A DNA stretch of 64,000 nucleotides from Anaeramoeba flamelloides (GCA_027625915.1 JANTQA010000023.1:12028001-12092000), one strand, 5' to 3'. Positions 12,601 to 23,022 are shown, counted from the stretch's first letter. Program-made: numbers and translations. The notes: generated by a model not told the origin, from the sequence alone.

Positions 12601-14509
12601 TCTTTTCATCTACTTTTTCAGATTCTTTCTCTATTTCCTTTTCTTTTTCTTTTTCTTTTCCCAATAGTTTTTTATTTTCTTTTTCATTTTCATTTTCATC
12701 TACTTTCTCTTTTTCCTTTTCCTTTTCTTTTTCTTTTTCTTTTCCCAATGGTTTTTCTTTTTTTTTTTCTTTTTCCTTTTCCTTTTCATTTTGATTTTCT
12801 TTTTCTTTTTCTTTTTCTGTTTCATTACCTTTTTCTTTTTCTTTTTCATTTTCTTTTTCATTTTGATTTCCCTTTCCATTTTCATTTTGATTTCCCTTTC
12901 CTTTTTTTTCTTCCTTTTCATTATCATTTTTCATTATATTATCATTATCATCATCATTATTATTATTTGTTTTATTATCTTTATTTACTGGTATCCATCC
13001 TGTAAAATAATCTTCATCTTGTATTTGTATTAATGATTCAAATATTTGATCATCACCCAATTTTTGAAAAGATTTTGTTGTCATTTGAATCGGATTTTTT
13101 TTTTGTATTTGAAAAGATTTTTTTTGAACCAAATCAGCGCTATTTTTCCAAATAAATGGTTTGGAAGTCAAAGAAATTTGTAAATTATATGCTTGTTGAT
13201 AACAACTTTCGAGCTGATTAGAAGTCAATTCTTTCACTGAATCGGAAAATAAATATTTATTTCTATTTATTTGTACATTAATGAGCACCCATGTATAGCA
13301 AATAATTGACATCATTACTGTAATACCTATTTGATACTGTACAATAAAAACTGTCGCGACACATCCCCAAAAATAGATAATAAAAAACGCAGCGACTCGT
13401 AATTCTCCGGCTAAGCTCAATTCTTGTAAATCATCGATATCAAAATTAAAACAATAGATGGGGAAATAATATTTTGAATAAATGGTGACAATATAATCTG
13501 TTATTTCTGTTCTTCTTCTTCGAATAAAAGTAATTGAAATTAAAATTAGGATTAAAAAGGATACAAAGCAAAATGTACTGAAAGCGAAAAAAGTGGTATT
13601 GAAAATGGCAGCGATACTAATACCAACTATGGTTATTATCGAGAAAATAACAGCTGAAATGATTTTAAATTTCTTTGAAATTGCGGTAACAAGCGAGGTG
13701 AGATATAAAAATAAAGAAATAACTAAAATTTCCAATCCAAATAATATTATGCAAATTAAAGAAAGTATTTTATGCGGGAAATGTAAAAATACCATTAATA
13801 AATAGACAAAAATCAATGAATGTACCAAAACAAACCCAACAATTATAGTTCTTGATAAAAACCACATGTTACCTTTCCAATTTTTAATTGTAGGTATCAA
13901 AATAAAAAGAATAGGAAATCCAAAGGTTATCGTAAAAGTGAAAAAGGAATAAGAGGTTGAAATTTTGTGATTAAAAGCATCCCCGAAATAAATTAATGGG
14001 AAAACAATTATTAATACCAAAGAAAGAATTGAAAATAAGATCAATTGCCAATCGATTATATAAGTATTATTCCATTTTTGTAATACGACATATGATAAAT
14101 AAAGGGCGCCAAATGCATTTAAAAAGCTGATTCCAAAAAAATCATTTTCTAATTTACTTAATACTGATCCCATTGAAATTAAAATTAATGTTGAAATAAT
14201 AAATCCAAAAATTGAAAAATACGAGCCGATTGTTAACTTTCCAAAAAGGAAATTCCAAAAATTATTTTTATATCTTCTTTTTGTTCGGACTTTAATAAAA
14301 TTAAAATCATTTCTGATAACATATTTCAAATGCTTCTGGACAAATAATGGGAAGATGAAAATAAATACATACATTAAAATAGCGACAGTGCTTTTATCCA
14401 ATACAGCGTATATATATATTGAAAAAATGGTTGCGACGAGAAGAATCATTATGATCAAAATTAAAAATGTTGTAAATGATTTTTTTGTCGGGTTTTTGAT
14501 TTTGACCAA
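9641..14509 (-). CDS. Membrane-anchored calpain-like cysteine protease (phytocalpain/DEK1-like layout)
   Basis: A predicted calcium-type neutral cysteine protease of 1622 residues with no intron. Residues 1 to about 430 hold roughly ten or more hydrophobic membrane segments. A Lys/Glu/Asn low-complexity cytosolic insert follows (about 510-660), then a basic coiled-coil-like part (about 930-1010), a second Lys/Glu tract (about 1060-1125) and an Asp/Asn-rich acidic tract (about 1150-1210). The calpain core is complete: Cys1238 in QGILGDCYLL, His1397 in YGHAYAI and Asn1417 in RNPWG form the expected triad. A C2-like calpain domain III follows to the C-terminus, with no penta-EF-hand domain. Multi-pass membrane part, linker, protease core and domain III is the order known from plant DEK1 and related protist calpains. 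The DEK1 comparison is by architecture only; the Lys/Glu inserts are lineage-specific. ATG 14509 precedes the first membrane helix directly and fits a full-length protein. Confidence 0.9.
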   Translation of the reverse strand: MVKIKNPTKKSFTTFLILIIMILLVATIFSIYIYAVLDKSTVAILMYVFIFIFPLFVQKHLKYVIRNDFNFIKVRTKRRYKNNFWNFLFGKLTIGSYFSIFGFIISTLILISMGSVLSKLENDFFGISFLNAFGALYLSYVVLQKWNNTYIIDWQLILFSILSLVLIIVFPLIYFGDAFNHKISTSYSFFTFTITFGFPILFILIPTIKNWKGNMWFLSRTIIVGFVLVHSLIFVYLLMVFLHFPHKILSLICIILFGLEILVISLFLYLTSLVTAISKKFKIISAVIFSIITIVGISIAAIFNTTFFAFSTFCFVSFLILILISITFIRRRRTEITDYIVTIYSKYYFPIYCFNFDIDDLQELSLAGELRVAAFFIIYFWGCVATVFIVQYQIGITVMMSIICYTWVLINVQINRNKYLFSDSVKELTSNQLESCYQQAYNLQISLTSKPFIWKNSADLVQKKSFQIQKKNPIQMTTKSFQKLGDDQIFESLIQIQDEDYFTGWIPVNKDNKTNNNNDDDNDNIMKNDNEKEEKKGKGNQNENGKGNQNEKENEKEKEKGNETEKEKEKENQNEKEKEKEKKKEKPLGKEKEKEKEKEKEKVDENENEKENKKLLGKEKEKEKEIEKESEKVDEKKNENKNKKKITLDENNEKDQEEINIENEIYLENNLINKNKIEIIIDKENRNNNNDLHYKKFSNRITFSNVDDLSDLTDDYEENYDNSSYLNTFDEEDESSDKLDEIKKWVNNDDSDLTGFELNEPLLLDDNQFFDEKTELKSSNNKTHNQDHNDNNIEDNDTTDYNKHNIQTNNFNKTRQENFIIQTAYQQKIENLKFLLLEEDRLIKKTYKRRPFPKNENSQKNIQSLYFKIFKIQNIINHEFHCLLRFEVLFQILVINTERSSKSFLESEINDLKGLMGIDESTFSQMHKLETYKRKDFEQLHTQYFQKKRQERKMSMFYDQKKRKALQRRYSFFEKKQQEQINQKIPTKIEETITIQSDIIKKCKKKNKKFIDKDFPPLLQSLVISPKQIPRNFIKIKKWKRISDLINNNFNNTNLNKAKNNVIENENGNEKENEKENEKEKEKEIKIGKAKEKGNDKIIFKKINKKMEKERKKQEIRKEKEKRKEKKNNKDFFNHENLKPLLNHDEDYDENYDEILKNNNSMDKNENNNNISDYGDDLDDDFNNDNDDDFNNEQNNDQDDELNIQEKNKLFAEEFENLDLLPTPLNSTNIVQGILGDCYLLTSLSLLSTRKNELEKIFVTKKYSKYGFYIFQFYIGGKWLPVVIDDHLPFNEDDELIFAKSKNPNEIWPSLVEKAYAKLFGSFEALQGGLVHSTLSNLTGGSSEMISLLDPETIQDIHNGKFWNKLLNYFEAGYLIGTGSNSGRDSTISNFGIVYGHAYAILDIRFVDSKKMIKLRNPWGKQEWNGEYSRKSPSWNKKLKYLLNYYPEKSPEIGSFWIKFEDFIKHFRNVYVCRLFEPKIWKTRIINDEWIGESAGGSTNFDKCEKTTQYWLTVKQPTNCHISLTQEDPKFAQRNYWCIGLLIAKKNGKRIKTLYRNQEIASSGDYLNTYEVFTEVLLQPYSHPYTLFASTFRPFQEAKFTLTIRSDKPIQLEKIPMNYESE

Positions 14510-14879
14510 ACAAAATATTATTGGGAAATGAAAGACAAAAATCTTTGATAATATTATTGATTGTAGTTGGTTAAGTTATTAATATTTTACATTGCAGTGT
14601 TTGTTTTTATATTGATTGTAAGTGTAATAAAAAGAATAATAAAATAAGAGATAAGAGAAAAGAAAAAAGAAAAAAAGAAAAAAGAAAGCGAGAAGAGAGA
14701 AAAGAAAAGAATGTTAATATTGTTGCAATGTATTTTTTTTTGAACTCAAACTTTTTATTTCAAAGTATATAATTCCTCATAACTACCGATAAGAAAGAGA
14801 TTAGAATACTGAAAAGTTTAGGATAGTATTTTAGCCGACGTGGAAAGATTTTGGGAAATACATTAGGTTAATTAGACAA

Positions 14880-15870
14880 AGTTTTGAAAATTTTCTGATA
14901 TTCGAATTTCGAATTCAATTTGGATAAAATAGGAAGCATTTTACTAATAAATTCGACATTAAAAAAAATGTTAAAGTTATTTTAGAAGAGTTTAACCAAT
15001 TTTTCTCTTACGTTGTTAATCTTATAAACCCCAAAAGATCGCCGCTAAAAAGGATTTACGACATTGAAAAATTAATTTGGTTCAAGGAAACCTAATTATT
15101 TATTCAATAGACGACAAAGAAAAAAGTTGATCAATTTTCCCTTAAAGATTGGAAATTAAAAGAATTCCCTTTCTTTGTTAAAAAACAATGCCGAAAACCA
15201 AACAGTGTTTTTGGCTTTGGTTCGATTGAAATCAATCTCATTTTTAAAAAAAATAAAAAACGTTTGGTTTCTTTTTTTCATCGTGAAAAAAAAGAAAAGA
15301 GACCTTTTATAAAAGAATTTCAAAATGAGAAAAAACATTTTTACAAATTTAGAAAAAAATTAGAAAAAAAAAAAAACAACATTTTTTTTGCTATCTCAAG
15401 TCAAGAAATTTTTAGAGGAATGATCAAAATCAGTTACTGTTAAGAACACATAATAGAGAAGCTGGCTTTATGTTTGATCGCCTTCGGATGTTTCTAAATA
15501 AACGGGAAAAAAAAAGAGGAAATAGAAACTCATTGAAAAGTTGGACGATCTAGTTTGCCTCTGTTGGATTTTAAACAAAGTTTTATCCTCAATGTAGAAA
15601 ATGTAAAATTTAACTTCGACGCTCTCGATAACTCCATTGGGAGAAATGGATCATTTGAAGAAAAAAGTTCTTCAAGGTATCATTGGAAAATTACAAATTA
15701 GTTGTTTACTTGTTTAAATTTGTTTGTTTTTTTATTGTCTTGTTGTGTAGAGTTAGATCCTTAGTTCCAAAAAATAAATAGCTTCTCATATTGTTTCATT
15801 TGTTCAAAAATCACCAGTTATAATTCCTCGTTTTGGATCCCCTTTTCAGACTCAAAATATGATATTATTC
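14880..15870 (+). pseudogene. Broken coding-like island, family unknown
   Basis: Between the calpain gene and the next repeat, the G+C content rises and the plus strand shows successive stretches with clear protein texture, in more than one frame. There are at least four breaks and no single intact frame. One stretch has an AG acceptor-like site ahead of it, so splicing explains at most part of the pattern. I do not recognise the product, and a mobile-element origin cannot be excluded, so it is described only as a decayed coding remnant. The calpain gene reads away from it on the other strand. Confidence 0.4.
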
Positions 15871-16270
15871 TAGTGCTAATATGATATTAATCGTCGTTTT
15901 TTGAACTCCACAATATCATCTTATATCACTTCGAACAATATCATATTTCTCATTCTTCCAGGCCAAATTCATAACATAACAAAGTGATTGTTTCCAAATC
16001 AAAACAATAAAGACAGTTATTTTGTGTATTTGTGATTAAATGATAAATCGGCACATTACACAAAAATGAAAATATTAAAATGTGGTAAAAAAGAAAAAAG
16101 AAAAAGCCAAAATACAAATAAAAATTGAAATAACTCAATTGATTCTATAATTTTCAATACAATTTAAGGTTGATTCAAAATAAATTTTAGATCCTTTTTT
16201 TCAGAAATTGTCCTTCAGGATTTTAGGATTATCCTAATTTTATGTTCTCTGGGGGTTGAAATAAACTAAA

Positions 16271-16800
16271 ATTCAAAATTTTCCACACGGTTAAAACAGT
16301 TAAAAGAATAACAATAATACGATTCCATACAGTTTGGAAATAATTTTTGTTTTTTCAAAATTTTGATCAGTTTTTTGTTTTTTAGTTATTTATTTTCATT
16401 TCATTTATCCAATTACATAATTTGTTTCGTTAGATTAAAATATTTTTTTGGAACATTGATATTAGGTTAATGTTTGAGTTTTTTTCAATTTCCAAACTCA
16501 AAATAAAATTAGTGTGATATTATCTAACCATTTGATCGATCAATAATCGCTAATAGAATTTAAAAAAATTTACCAATACAATTATTTTGTTTGTCCATCT
16601 CCAAAATTTTTAGACGCACTCTTTTTTTGTTTTGATTATTAATTATTTTTATTTTTTGTTTTGTAGGTATTGTAATTGATAAATAATTGTTCTCATTCCA
16701 ATTAGTTAGTAGTTTTAATTTGGGTATTTTCTTTTCGAATTTATTAAATAAGATTTTTTTTATCAACAATTGAATTTTTGTGTGTTAAAAAATTTGAATC
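16271..16800 (+). mobile_element. ~520-bp non-autonomous element, copy 1
   Basis: The left end has TTCAAAATTTTCCACAC and the right end GTGTGTTAAAAAATTTGAA, degenerate forms of the family's inverted ends. The inside shares AACAGTTAAAAGAATAAC, an ACATAATTTGTTTCGTTAGAT-like core and GATCGATCAA with the other copies. It lies close downstream of the membrane-protein gene ending at 16858. A chance frame at 16560-16769 (-) falls inside it. Confidence 0.7.
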
Positions 16801-16857
16801 GGGGTTTATATTAAGATTAAACTAAATGATGAATAATAATTTTGGATACTTTGTTGA

Positions 16858-17907
16858 TTATTTCAGAATTGAGTTTAATAAAGATATTTTGAAATAAATT
16901 TGCTCTACTTTTTTGGAAAGAGTAGATATTCCAAAAGGAAAGTAATTATATTCATAAATTATGAAAAGAGCTAAAATTCTACTTACCATCATCCCAACCC
17001 CAAATTCATATTGTTCAATAATATATATTTGATCAGATTGCACCTTAAAATAGGCAAAAAATATTCCACCAAGAAAAGAAAGGGTTAATAGCAAATATGT
17101 TAGTATAAAACATAAATAAATATTTCTTCTTATTAATTTTTGGAAAAAATTTAATTTCTCATTTTGCATTATGTTTGACTGTGCTAATGGTAACTTCCTT
17201 TTAGAAATGGATTTCATTAATCTTGATGTTGGTATGGAATCTTTTTCAAACAAATAGGTAATCATCCCATAAAATATCACTATACAGGCAAAGCCATAAA
17301 CGAACGATATTCCTAAAAAATAATATCTATTAAAAATAATAAAAATAAATAAAAAAAAATACGATCGTATTATAAATTATTAATGTTTTTAGGAGTAAAT
17401 TTTGTTTATTTATGAGGGGGGGGGGGGTATTATAATATATATATTCTTGCAATTTCATACGATTGTATTATATATAAATATATAATAGTAAAAAATTTTC
17501 AGGGTAAAGTAATATGTTAAAAAAATTTTTTTGAAATTGAAACAAAAAATTTTTTTTAATTTTTAATGAGCACCTAATACCAATTAAAAGCAAATCAACC
17601 TGTGAGGTAAGATAAATTTCAGAAAATCAACAATCGAAAAACGAAGAGTATTTTTAGAAAAAAGCGCCCAAGAGGGACATTCGATTTCATTTAAATCGTT
17701 TTGAATTATAATTTTGAAATATAAGGATTTTAGTTTTGGGATGTTGCTCTTTATGGCTTTTTGGTTTCTCTAATATATATTTTTTTCATTTTTTTCTAAA
17801 TAAGTTATTTTTACAGAAAAGAATATTACAAAATCCTTATTTTGCCAAATATAATGGGTTGTAAAACAACCACAAATTGGATTAAATCGAATTAAATTGA
17901 TTGTGTA
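16858..17907 (-). CDS. Multi-pass membrane protein, 3' exons (5' end not resolved)
   Basis: Function not recognised. Three exons join in phase: 17907-17830 (after a TTTTCTTTTCAG acceptor), 17769-17600 and 17326-16858, ending in a stop at 16860-16858. The joined part is about 238 residues. It includes NPICGCFTTHYIWQNKDF, then IECPSWALFSKNTLRFSIVD, a helix around YYFLGISFVYGFACIVIFYG, a basic loop (SRLMKSISKRK), a helix around IYLCFILTYLLLTLSFLGG, and a last hydrophobic stretch before YNYFPFG. The alternation of helices and basic loops suggests the later part of a receptor-like or channel-like protein in the plasma or an internal membrane. A GTAAGT within the last exon looks like a donor, but reading through it gives better protein sequence. 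An upstream frame starting at 18132 could supply the N-terminus but overlaps repeat sequence. It has no evident sequence similarity to the gene at 21266-22802. Confidence 0.5.
17417..17429 (+). repeat. Poly-G run
   Basis: About 13 consecutive G in otherwise AT-rich DNA, inside the inferred second intron of the gene at 16858-17907. It is a conspicuous compositional outlier. It is flanked by TA-rich sequence containing short palindromes (ATACGATCGTAT). Confidence 0.8.
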
Positions 17908-18026
17908 CTGAAAAGAAAACAATTTGTTTCTAATTGGTGAAAGTTAAACATTTGGAAATATAAAAATAAGAAAATATTGGGTTTTTTTTTTTGATTTTTT
18001 ATAAATCAAGTTTTTTGGGTGTTGGA

Positions 18027-18839
18027 AATATTCCAGAAAATACCGAAAATCGAAAATACTCCAAATTTTTAAAACTACTCCAAAAATGTAAATATGGAAT
18101 GTTGTAAAAACTCTATTTTTTACAACATTCATATTTACACCAGTGTTAAAAACACCTTTTGAAGAACTTCTAATAACCGAGTGTTAAGAGATAAATGTTT
18201 ATGGTAAAATAACAATTTTACTTTCAGACAAAATATTTTTTTTGAATTTTCTAGTATAAACCACTCTGAAGAGTTTTTGGTACCTTTTGAGTATATTTGA
18301 GTATGTTAGTACTTGTTAGGATAAGTATATGTGTATACCAGGGTATGTTTGGGCTTGGTGTGGGTTGTGCTTAGATTAAACCAGTTTATCTTCTAGGATG
18401 AAAAGTCAAATCAAGGTTTGTCTTGGGTCACCTTTGTTGGAGTACGTGTATACAATGTAAGATTAGATATTACTTGGATATTATTTGGTTATATTTAAGA
18501 TTACAAAATTATGGATAATTATATACAATTAGAAATTGTCTTTACAAAGACATTTTCTCTCATTTGTTAATATCATTCAACAATGCCCAGAAATGTTATA
18601 GACATCTAAGATACCAATTCCTTTCAAATAAAATGGGTTGAATAACTATTCCTAAAAAATTTGCAATTTTTGAATGTTATATTCTCGTTCAAAAAAAAAT
18701 ATTCTACTTTAAAATTCCAATTTTACCATTAAACAGAGTACATTGAACCCTCGGGTTTCTTAAAAGTTGTCTAAAAAGGTTTTTTACTAGTCAAAAAAGT
18801 TTCAAGTATTTTCGATTTTCGGTATTTTCTGGAATATTT
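18027..18839. mobile_element. Inverted-repeat element with G+C-richer core
   Basis: 34 bases at 18027-18060 recur perfectly as the reverse complement at 18806-18839 (core GAAAATACCGAAAATCGAAA), enclosing about 750 bp. The centre (about 18280-18470) is markedly richer in G and T than its surroundings, with GTATGTTAG, GGGCTTGGTGTGGG and GTGTATACA motifs, and has no long frame. A short hairpin (GAATGTTGTAAAAA and its complement) lies at 18099-18131, inside the element next to the left repeat. It may be a non-autonomous transposon or an inverted gene-fragment duplication. Confidence 0.5.
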
Positions 18840-18849
18840 AATAGATTCA

Positions 18850-20078
18850 AATTTTTTGTTACTTTTTTTTTGTTAATTACATTGTTTTTCAATTGAGATC
18901 CAATAGATTTTTATTTTTTTTTTATTTGAATTATTTCAACCAAAAGAAGTGTAACTTTGCAATATCCTTTTTGGTGTCACGCCACCCCTAGAGTGGTAGA
19001 AAATTCTGGGTAAGTGGTTAAATCCTTATTTTTATTTTTTAAAAAAAACTTTTTTTCGGATATCATTATTAAATCTAAAAATATTCCTAGAATTTAAAAA
19101 AAGAACAGTGTAAAATCCAAACAAAAGTAAAATTTATTTTAAAAAAATAACAATTTGAAAAAAGCAGATTAATTCTACATAATAAAAGATACCTTTGAAA
19201 ACAAAAAAAAAAATAAAAGATAAAATATTTTTTTATTAATGTATTTTTATTAGTGAGTATCCAATTCAAAAAAAACTAAATCATTGAAGTTATCGTTGAA
19301 GTAAAATTGCACACCAATCCTGGTTTTTGATCTAAACTAAATTTCATAATAAATGGCACATGTTACATTTGAATTTTGAATTGTTTTTGTATTGTTTTGA
19401 AGTTTTTCCCCTCGCAATGAAAAGTTTGCAAATAAATCATTTTTTCTCTTTTTTATTTTTTCCACAATGTTTTGTTAAAATGGAAAATGAAAATGAAAAT
19501 TTGGAAAGAAGTAACCGATGAATTAATGAAAAAATCGGTTTCAAATATGAAAAAGAGATTAGATTTAGTTATTCAAATGGAAGGAGAATCGATAAATGGG
19601 TTTTATTAATTTTTTAAAATTTCTATTTTTTATGTAATGCTTATTTCAAAATAAATGGCACAATTTTTTTTAACTGTTTTTTTTACTTTTTTTTATTTAA
19701 TTTTTATATGAAAAACAAATATTTCTTGAGTAGAGAACTGAATATTAAAATCGAAATTTTTATATTATAATAGATAACTTCAATTATTAAAAATATTTTT
19801 CTTTAAAATTTGATTTTTAATGATCCAATGATTTTGAAATAGAGTTTATTTTATTATTGTTAATTGAATAAAATGTTTTTTATGAATGCTTATAGTTTGA
19901 TTTTGGATTTGTAAATCCAGATTTAATTAATAATTTTTCTGTTAAAATCTCTTTTTTTTTTTTTTTTTTTTTTTGAAAGTGACTGAGTCTTTAAAATCTA
20001 ATAATGAAAAAGTGAAAATATTTTTTAAACTATTTCTAAATTAAATTTCTTTCTTATTAAGTAAAATGATAAGAATAC

Positions 20079-20109
<31 letters not shown>

Positions 20110-20556
20110 CAAATAATTAAATTAAAGAAAGAACAAGTATATATTTCTTCATAATTAATGAAAAATAAAAGAATTTAATTACAGGAATTTGAATTTATTT
20201 ATCCTTTGAAACAATGAATATACCCAAAATTTGGACATTTTCACTTTGTAATTTTCGTTACTCTTTAGAGTTAATTTAAAGGTTATGAAAATATTGTATT
20301 TATTTATGGTAACATGCTCAAATTTTCCTCTGTTCTAAACCGGAAATTCAAAGGTATTTGAAAAAAAGAAAAAATTGATTTTTGATTTTCTTTTTGTATT
20401 TTTTCAAAAGAAAAGTAATGTTAATAATTTATTATTCTAATTAATAGTTTGCTAATTTAACCTATTTCTAGATCAAAATCTTATAAAAATCATTTTATAA
20501 TATTTTCCATTGATTGTAGGTTCAAATAAACAAGTTCATTATCACCGGGTTCTAAG

Positions 20557-20600
<44 letters not shown>

Positions 20601-21265
20601 GATATATTCTCAGTTTGAACATTCTGTTTATTCCCCTCAATCTGAAAAGAAAGAAGTTAATTCTCAATTTGAAAATTATTTGTTTTGATTATTATTATTA
20701 TAGAAGAAGTATAAATTACACTCTAGATGCACTTATACTTGTATTTTATCAAAGGCAATTTAAGCCTAAAATCATAGATTTCTCTATTATTTATGGGAAA
20801 GGGCACCTCCGAATTATTTTCATGTTTAAAAAGGAAAAACAAAAAATTGAAAAGCAAAAACAAAAAATTGAAAAAAACAAAAATTTTTAAAAAGGGTTCC
20901 TAAGAGGCAATTGGTAAAAAATAAATAAAAAAACCCAATGCATTCTTTTTTTAATTAAGAACACCCAAAATCACAGTCACGATACATTTGGCTCTTTTAG
21001 TTTAATTTGGTAATTGATCATGAAAGTTAATTTGGATTGCTGTTGTTTAATTGTTGCAATTTCTTTTATCTTTTTGATCTCGTTTGTTTTAAACCCTTTG
21101 GTATTTTTTGTCTTTGCTTTTTAGTTTTTATTTTCAAGTTACTCATACTTTCGTGATTCAGCGTATCAGTATTAGTAGGTAACCACCCGATCTTTTTCCT
21201 TTGTAACTCTTCTTCCCAATAAAAAGAAAATTTATACCAAGGTAAAAATGGATAAAAAATCAAAA
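18850..21265. other. AT-rich interval between two membrane-protein genes
   Basis: Contains TA microsatellites at about 20079-20105 and 20559-20596 and one 40-codon frame at 19487-19609. A 66-codon frame at 21263-21066 (-), just past the end of the receptor-like gene, includes WYKFSFYWEEELQRKK and has protein-like texture. No splice phase joins it to that gene, so it is left unassigned. The frame at 20615-20890 (+) is Lys/Ile-rich and probably chance. Confidence 0.45.
19487..19609 (+). CDS. Possible 40-aa small protein
   Basis: Not recognised. From ATG 19487 the frame gives MKMKIWKEVTDELMKKSVS and ends EGESINGFY before TAA. The composition (Glu, Asp, Trp, Gly) is more protein-like than random frames here, and the upstream T-rich stretch resembles sequence 5' of other genes. 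It is short, has no visible partner exon, and could be an exon or relic of a larger gene. Low confidence. Confidence 0.15.
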   Translation: MKMKIWKEVTDELMKKSVSNMKKRLDLVIQMEGESINGFY

Positions 21266-22305
21266 TTACTTGTTTTTTTTATATAACCGAAATTTTCTAA
21301 AAAATATATCATTTATTTCAACAACAAAAAGAAAACATTCTGGTGAAGCAAGGAAACAAGAAATTGTAATTGTAATTGTAATTGTAATTGGTGTTTATAA
21401 ATAAGAATTGATAAAGCGAAATATAAACTTACTTTGAGCCAGAAACGATAAAGCCAATTCTGACAAAAACAATCATTAAACAGACTAAAGAAGTGGATTT
21501 GAATTTGAGGAAATCAGTGGTTTCAATGATTATAAAATCAAAAATCAAAATACAGACACTATTTATAATGCCTATATATTGAAAATTTGAATCTTTAAGA
21601 TAAAAGCTGAGCAAATAAGGCAACAAAAAAATAAAGGATATAATTTCCCAAATTAAGAAAGAGTGTTTCTTTGTTAAGGGTTGTTTGTTTGAATATTGTT
21701 CTCTCAAGCACAGCACAATCCGAAAGTCAATAAATCTCTTTTTAGTTCTTGCAAATAAGGATCCAGATTTAAAAATGAAATTTAAACCCAAAAATGTAAT
21801 GGCACAACAGTATTGATCATAAGGAAAAAAGTAAAGGATCCCAATTTGTTGAATAATTAACAATAAGATTATTAGAAAGCCAATAATTTTTAATGTGTCT
21901 ATTAATTTATTTGTTTTCGGTAAGAAGTTATGGTAATTTAATTTTACGATTTATTATTCGGGCTGAAGGTAAGAACAATTCATTGTTTATTTTTGGAATT
22001 TTCAAAAAAAATTAAAAAAAGAAGAAAAGAAAAAAGAAAAGGGTTGGTTTTTGTTTGTTATGTTATTACTCGTCATACGATAGTTGTGTCTCTTCCAAAG
22101 GCTGAAATAATAAAAGATAAAGATCAAAAGAACCGGTAAGGACATCGTTACTAATCCAAAAATTGGGTGAGTGAGATACAAAATTGACTATTGACAACGA
22201 AAAGGTTAAATTCAGAAACAAATATTTTGATTATGAAGGTTGGTTTAGGTTGGGTTATATTTTGTAGGTACTGTAAGATTTTGGATAATTCATCCAAAAT
22301 ATTTG

Positions 22306-22338
<33 letters not shown>

Positions 22339-22802
22339 AGTGAAGCACTTACGACAATTCCACAAAGAACGATCAAAATTATCATACCAAAAATCAAGAT
22401 CCAGATTACAATTTGAATAATAAGGCTTTGAAAGAAACGATGTTTGTTTCCGAACAACGAGAAGGTGTATCTAATGATTTTAGTTTATGAAAAGAATCCA
22501 AATTAAGAAATATAAATGAAAGGCGATTGAAACACGAAGGAAAGGATTTAAGTGGAGGTTCTCTTTTCAGAAGAATAAGAGTTTTTGAAAAACAAAAAAC
22601 AAAACGAAAAAAAAAATTGAAAAACAAACAACTGGATCCTAAAAACATCAAATCGAAATTTAAAGAACAAGTAAAGCAAAACAAGAAAACATAACAACGC
22701 TGGCACAGAATATTTGTATTGCAGTTTTAGTACATTGAGTGCACCCATGTTTCGAATTATATCTGAAGTATCAAAAATATTATATTTCTGGGTGTCGTCC
22801 AT
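21266..22802 (-). CDS. Seven-transmembrane receptor-like protein, five exons
   Basis: Proposed exons are 22802-22696, 22470-22353, 22187-22079, 21898-21433 and 21296-21266. All four junctions keep phase and give 276 residues. After a soluble N-terminus (MDDTQKYNIFDTSDIIRN), hydrophobic segments follow around LIIQIVIWILIFGMIILIVL, FGLVTMSLPVLLIFIFYYF, TLKIIGFLIILLLIIQQIG, a short amphipathic one (CAITFLGLNFIF), FLIWEIISFIFLLPYLLSFY, YIGIINSVCILIFDFIII and LVCLMIVFVRIGFIV, ending in a short basic tail (FRLYKKNK). Seven helices with basic loops (ARTKKRF, LWKRHNY) fit a G-protein-coupled-receptor-like topology, but no family motif is recognised. Donors are GTTATG, GTAAGT, GTATGA (or GTAATA nine bases further on) and GTAAGT; the exon 1 and exon 3 donors are the least certain. 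No cleavable signal peptide is apparent. Confidence 0.6.
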
Positions 22803-23022
22803 CTGTGTTGGGTGGTGTGCTTTCGATTATTCAATAAAAAATAAAAAAAAGAAAAATTTTAAAGTCATCTATCCCGAAAAGAAGAAAAATGACCAAATGT
22901 TTCATTTCCTTTTGAAAAATATTTTCTTGGGAATCAGAACTATTCCCTTTTTAATTACTTTTCTTCTCAAAGACCAAAAAAGTGCATATGGATAATTCAA
23001 GGAAAAAAATATTTTTTCTTGT

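Noticed and set aside
12700-13033. Overlapping Lys-rich and Phe-rich frames inside the calpain gene
   Set aside because: Shadows of the low-complexity insert on both strands.
16973-16988. Possible 16-nt intron GTAAGT...TTTTAG in the membrane-protein gene
   Set aside because: Removing it introduces a stop within four codons, while reading through gives a good hydrophobic helix.
20615-20890. 91-codon plus-strand frame
   Set aside because: Ile/Lys/Phe-rich with a simple Glu-Lys-Gln tail, in TA-rich DNA; no domain, no splice sites.
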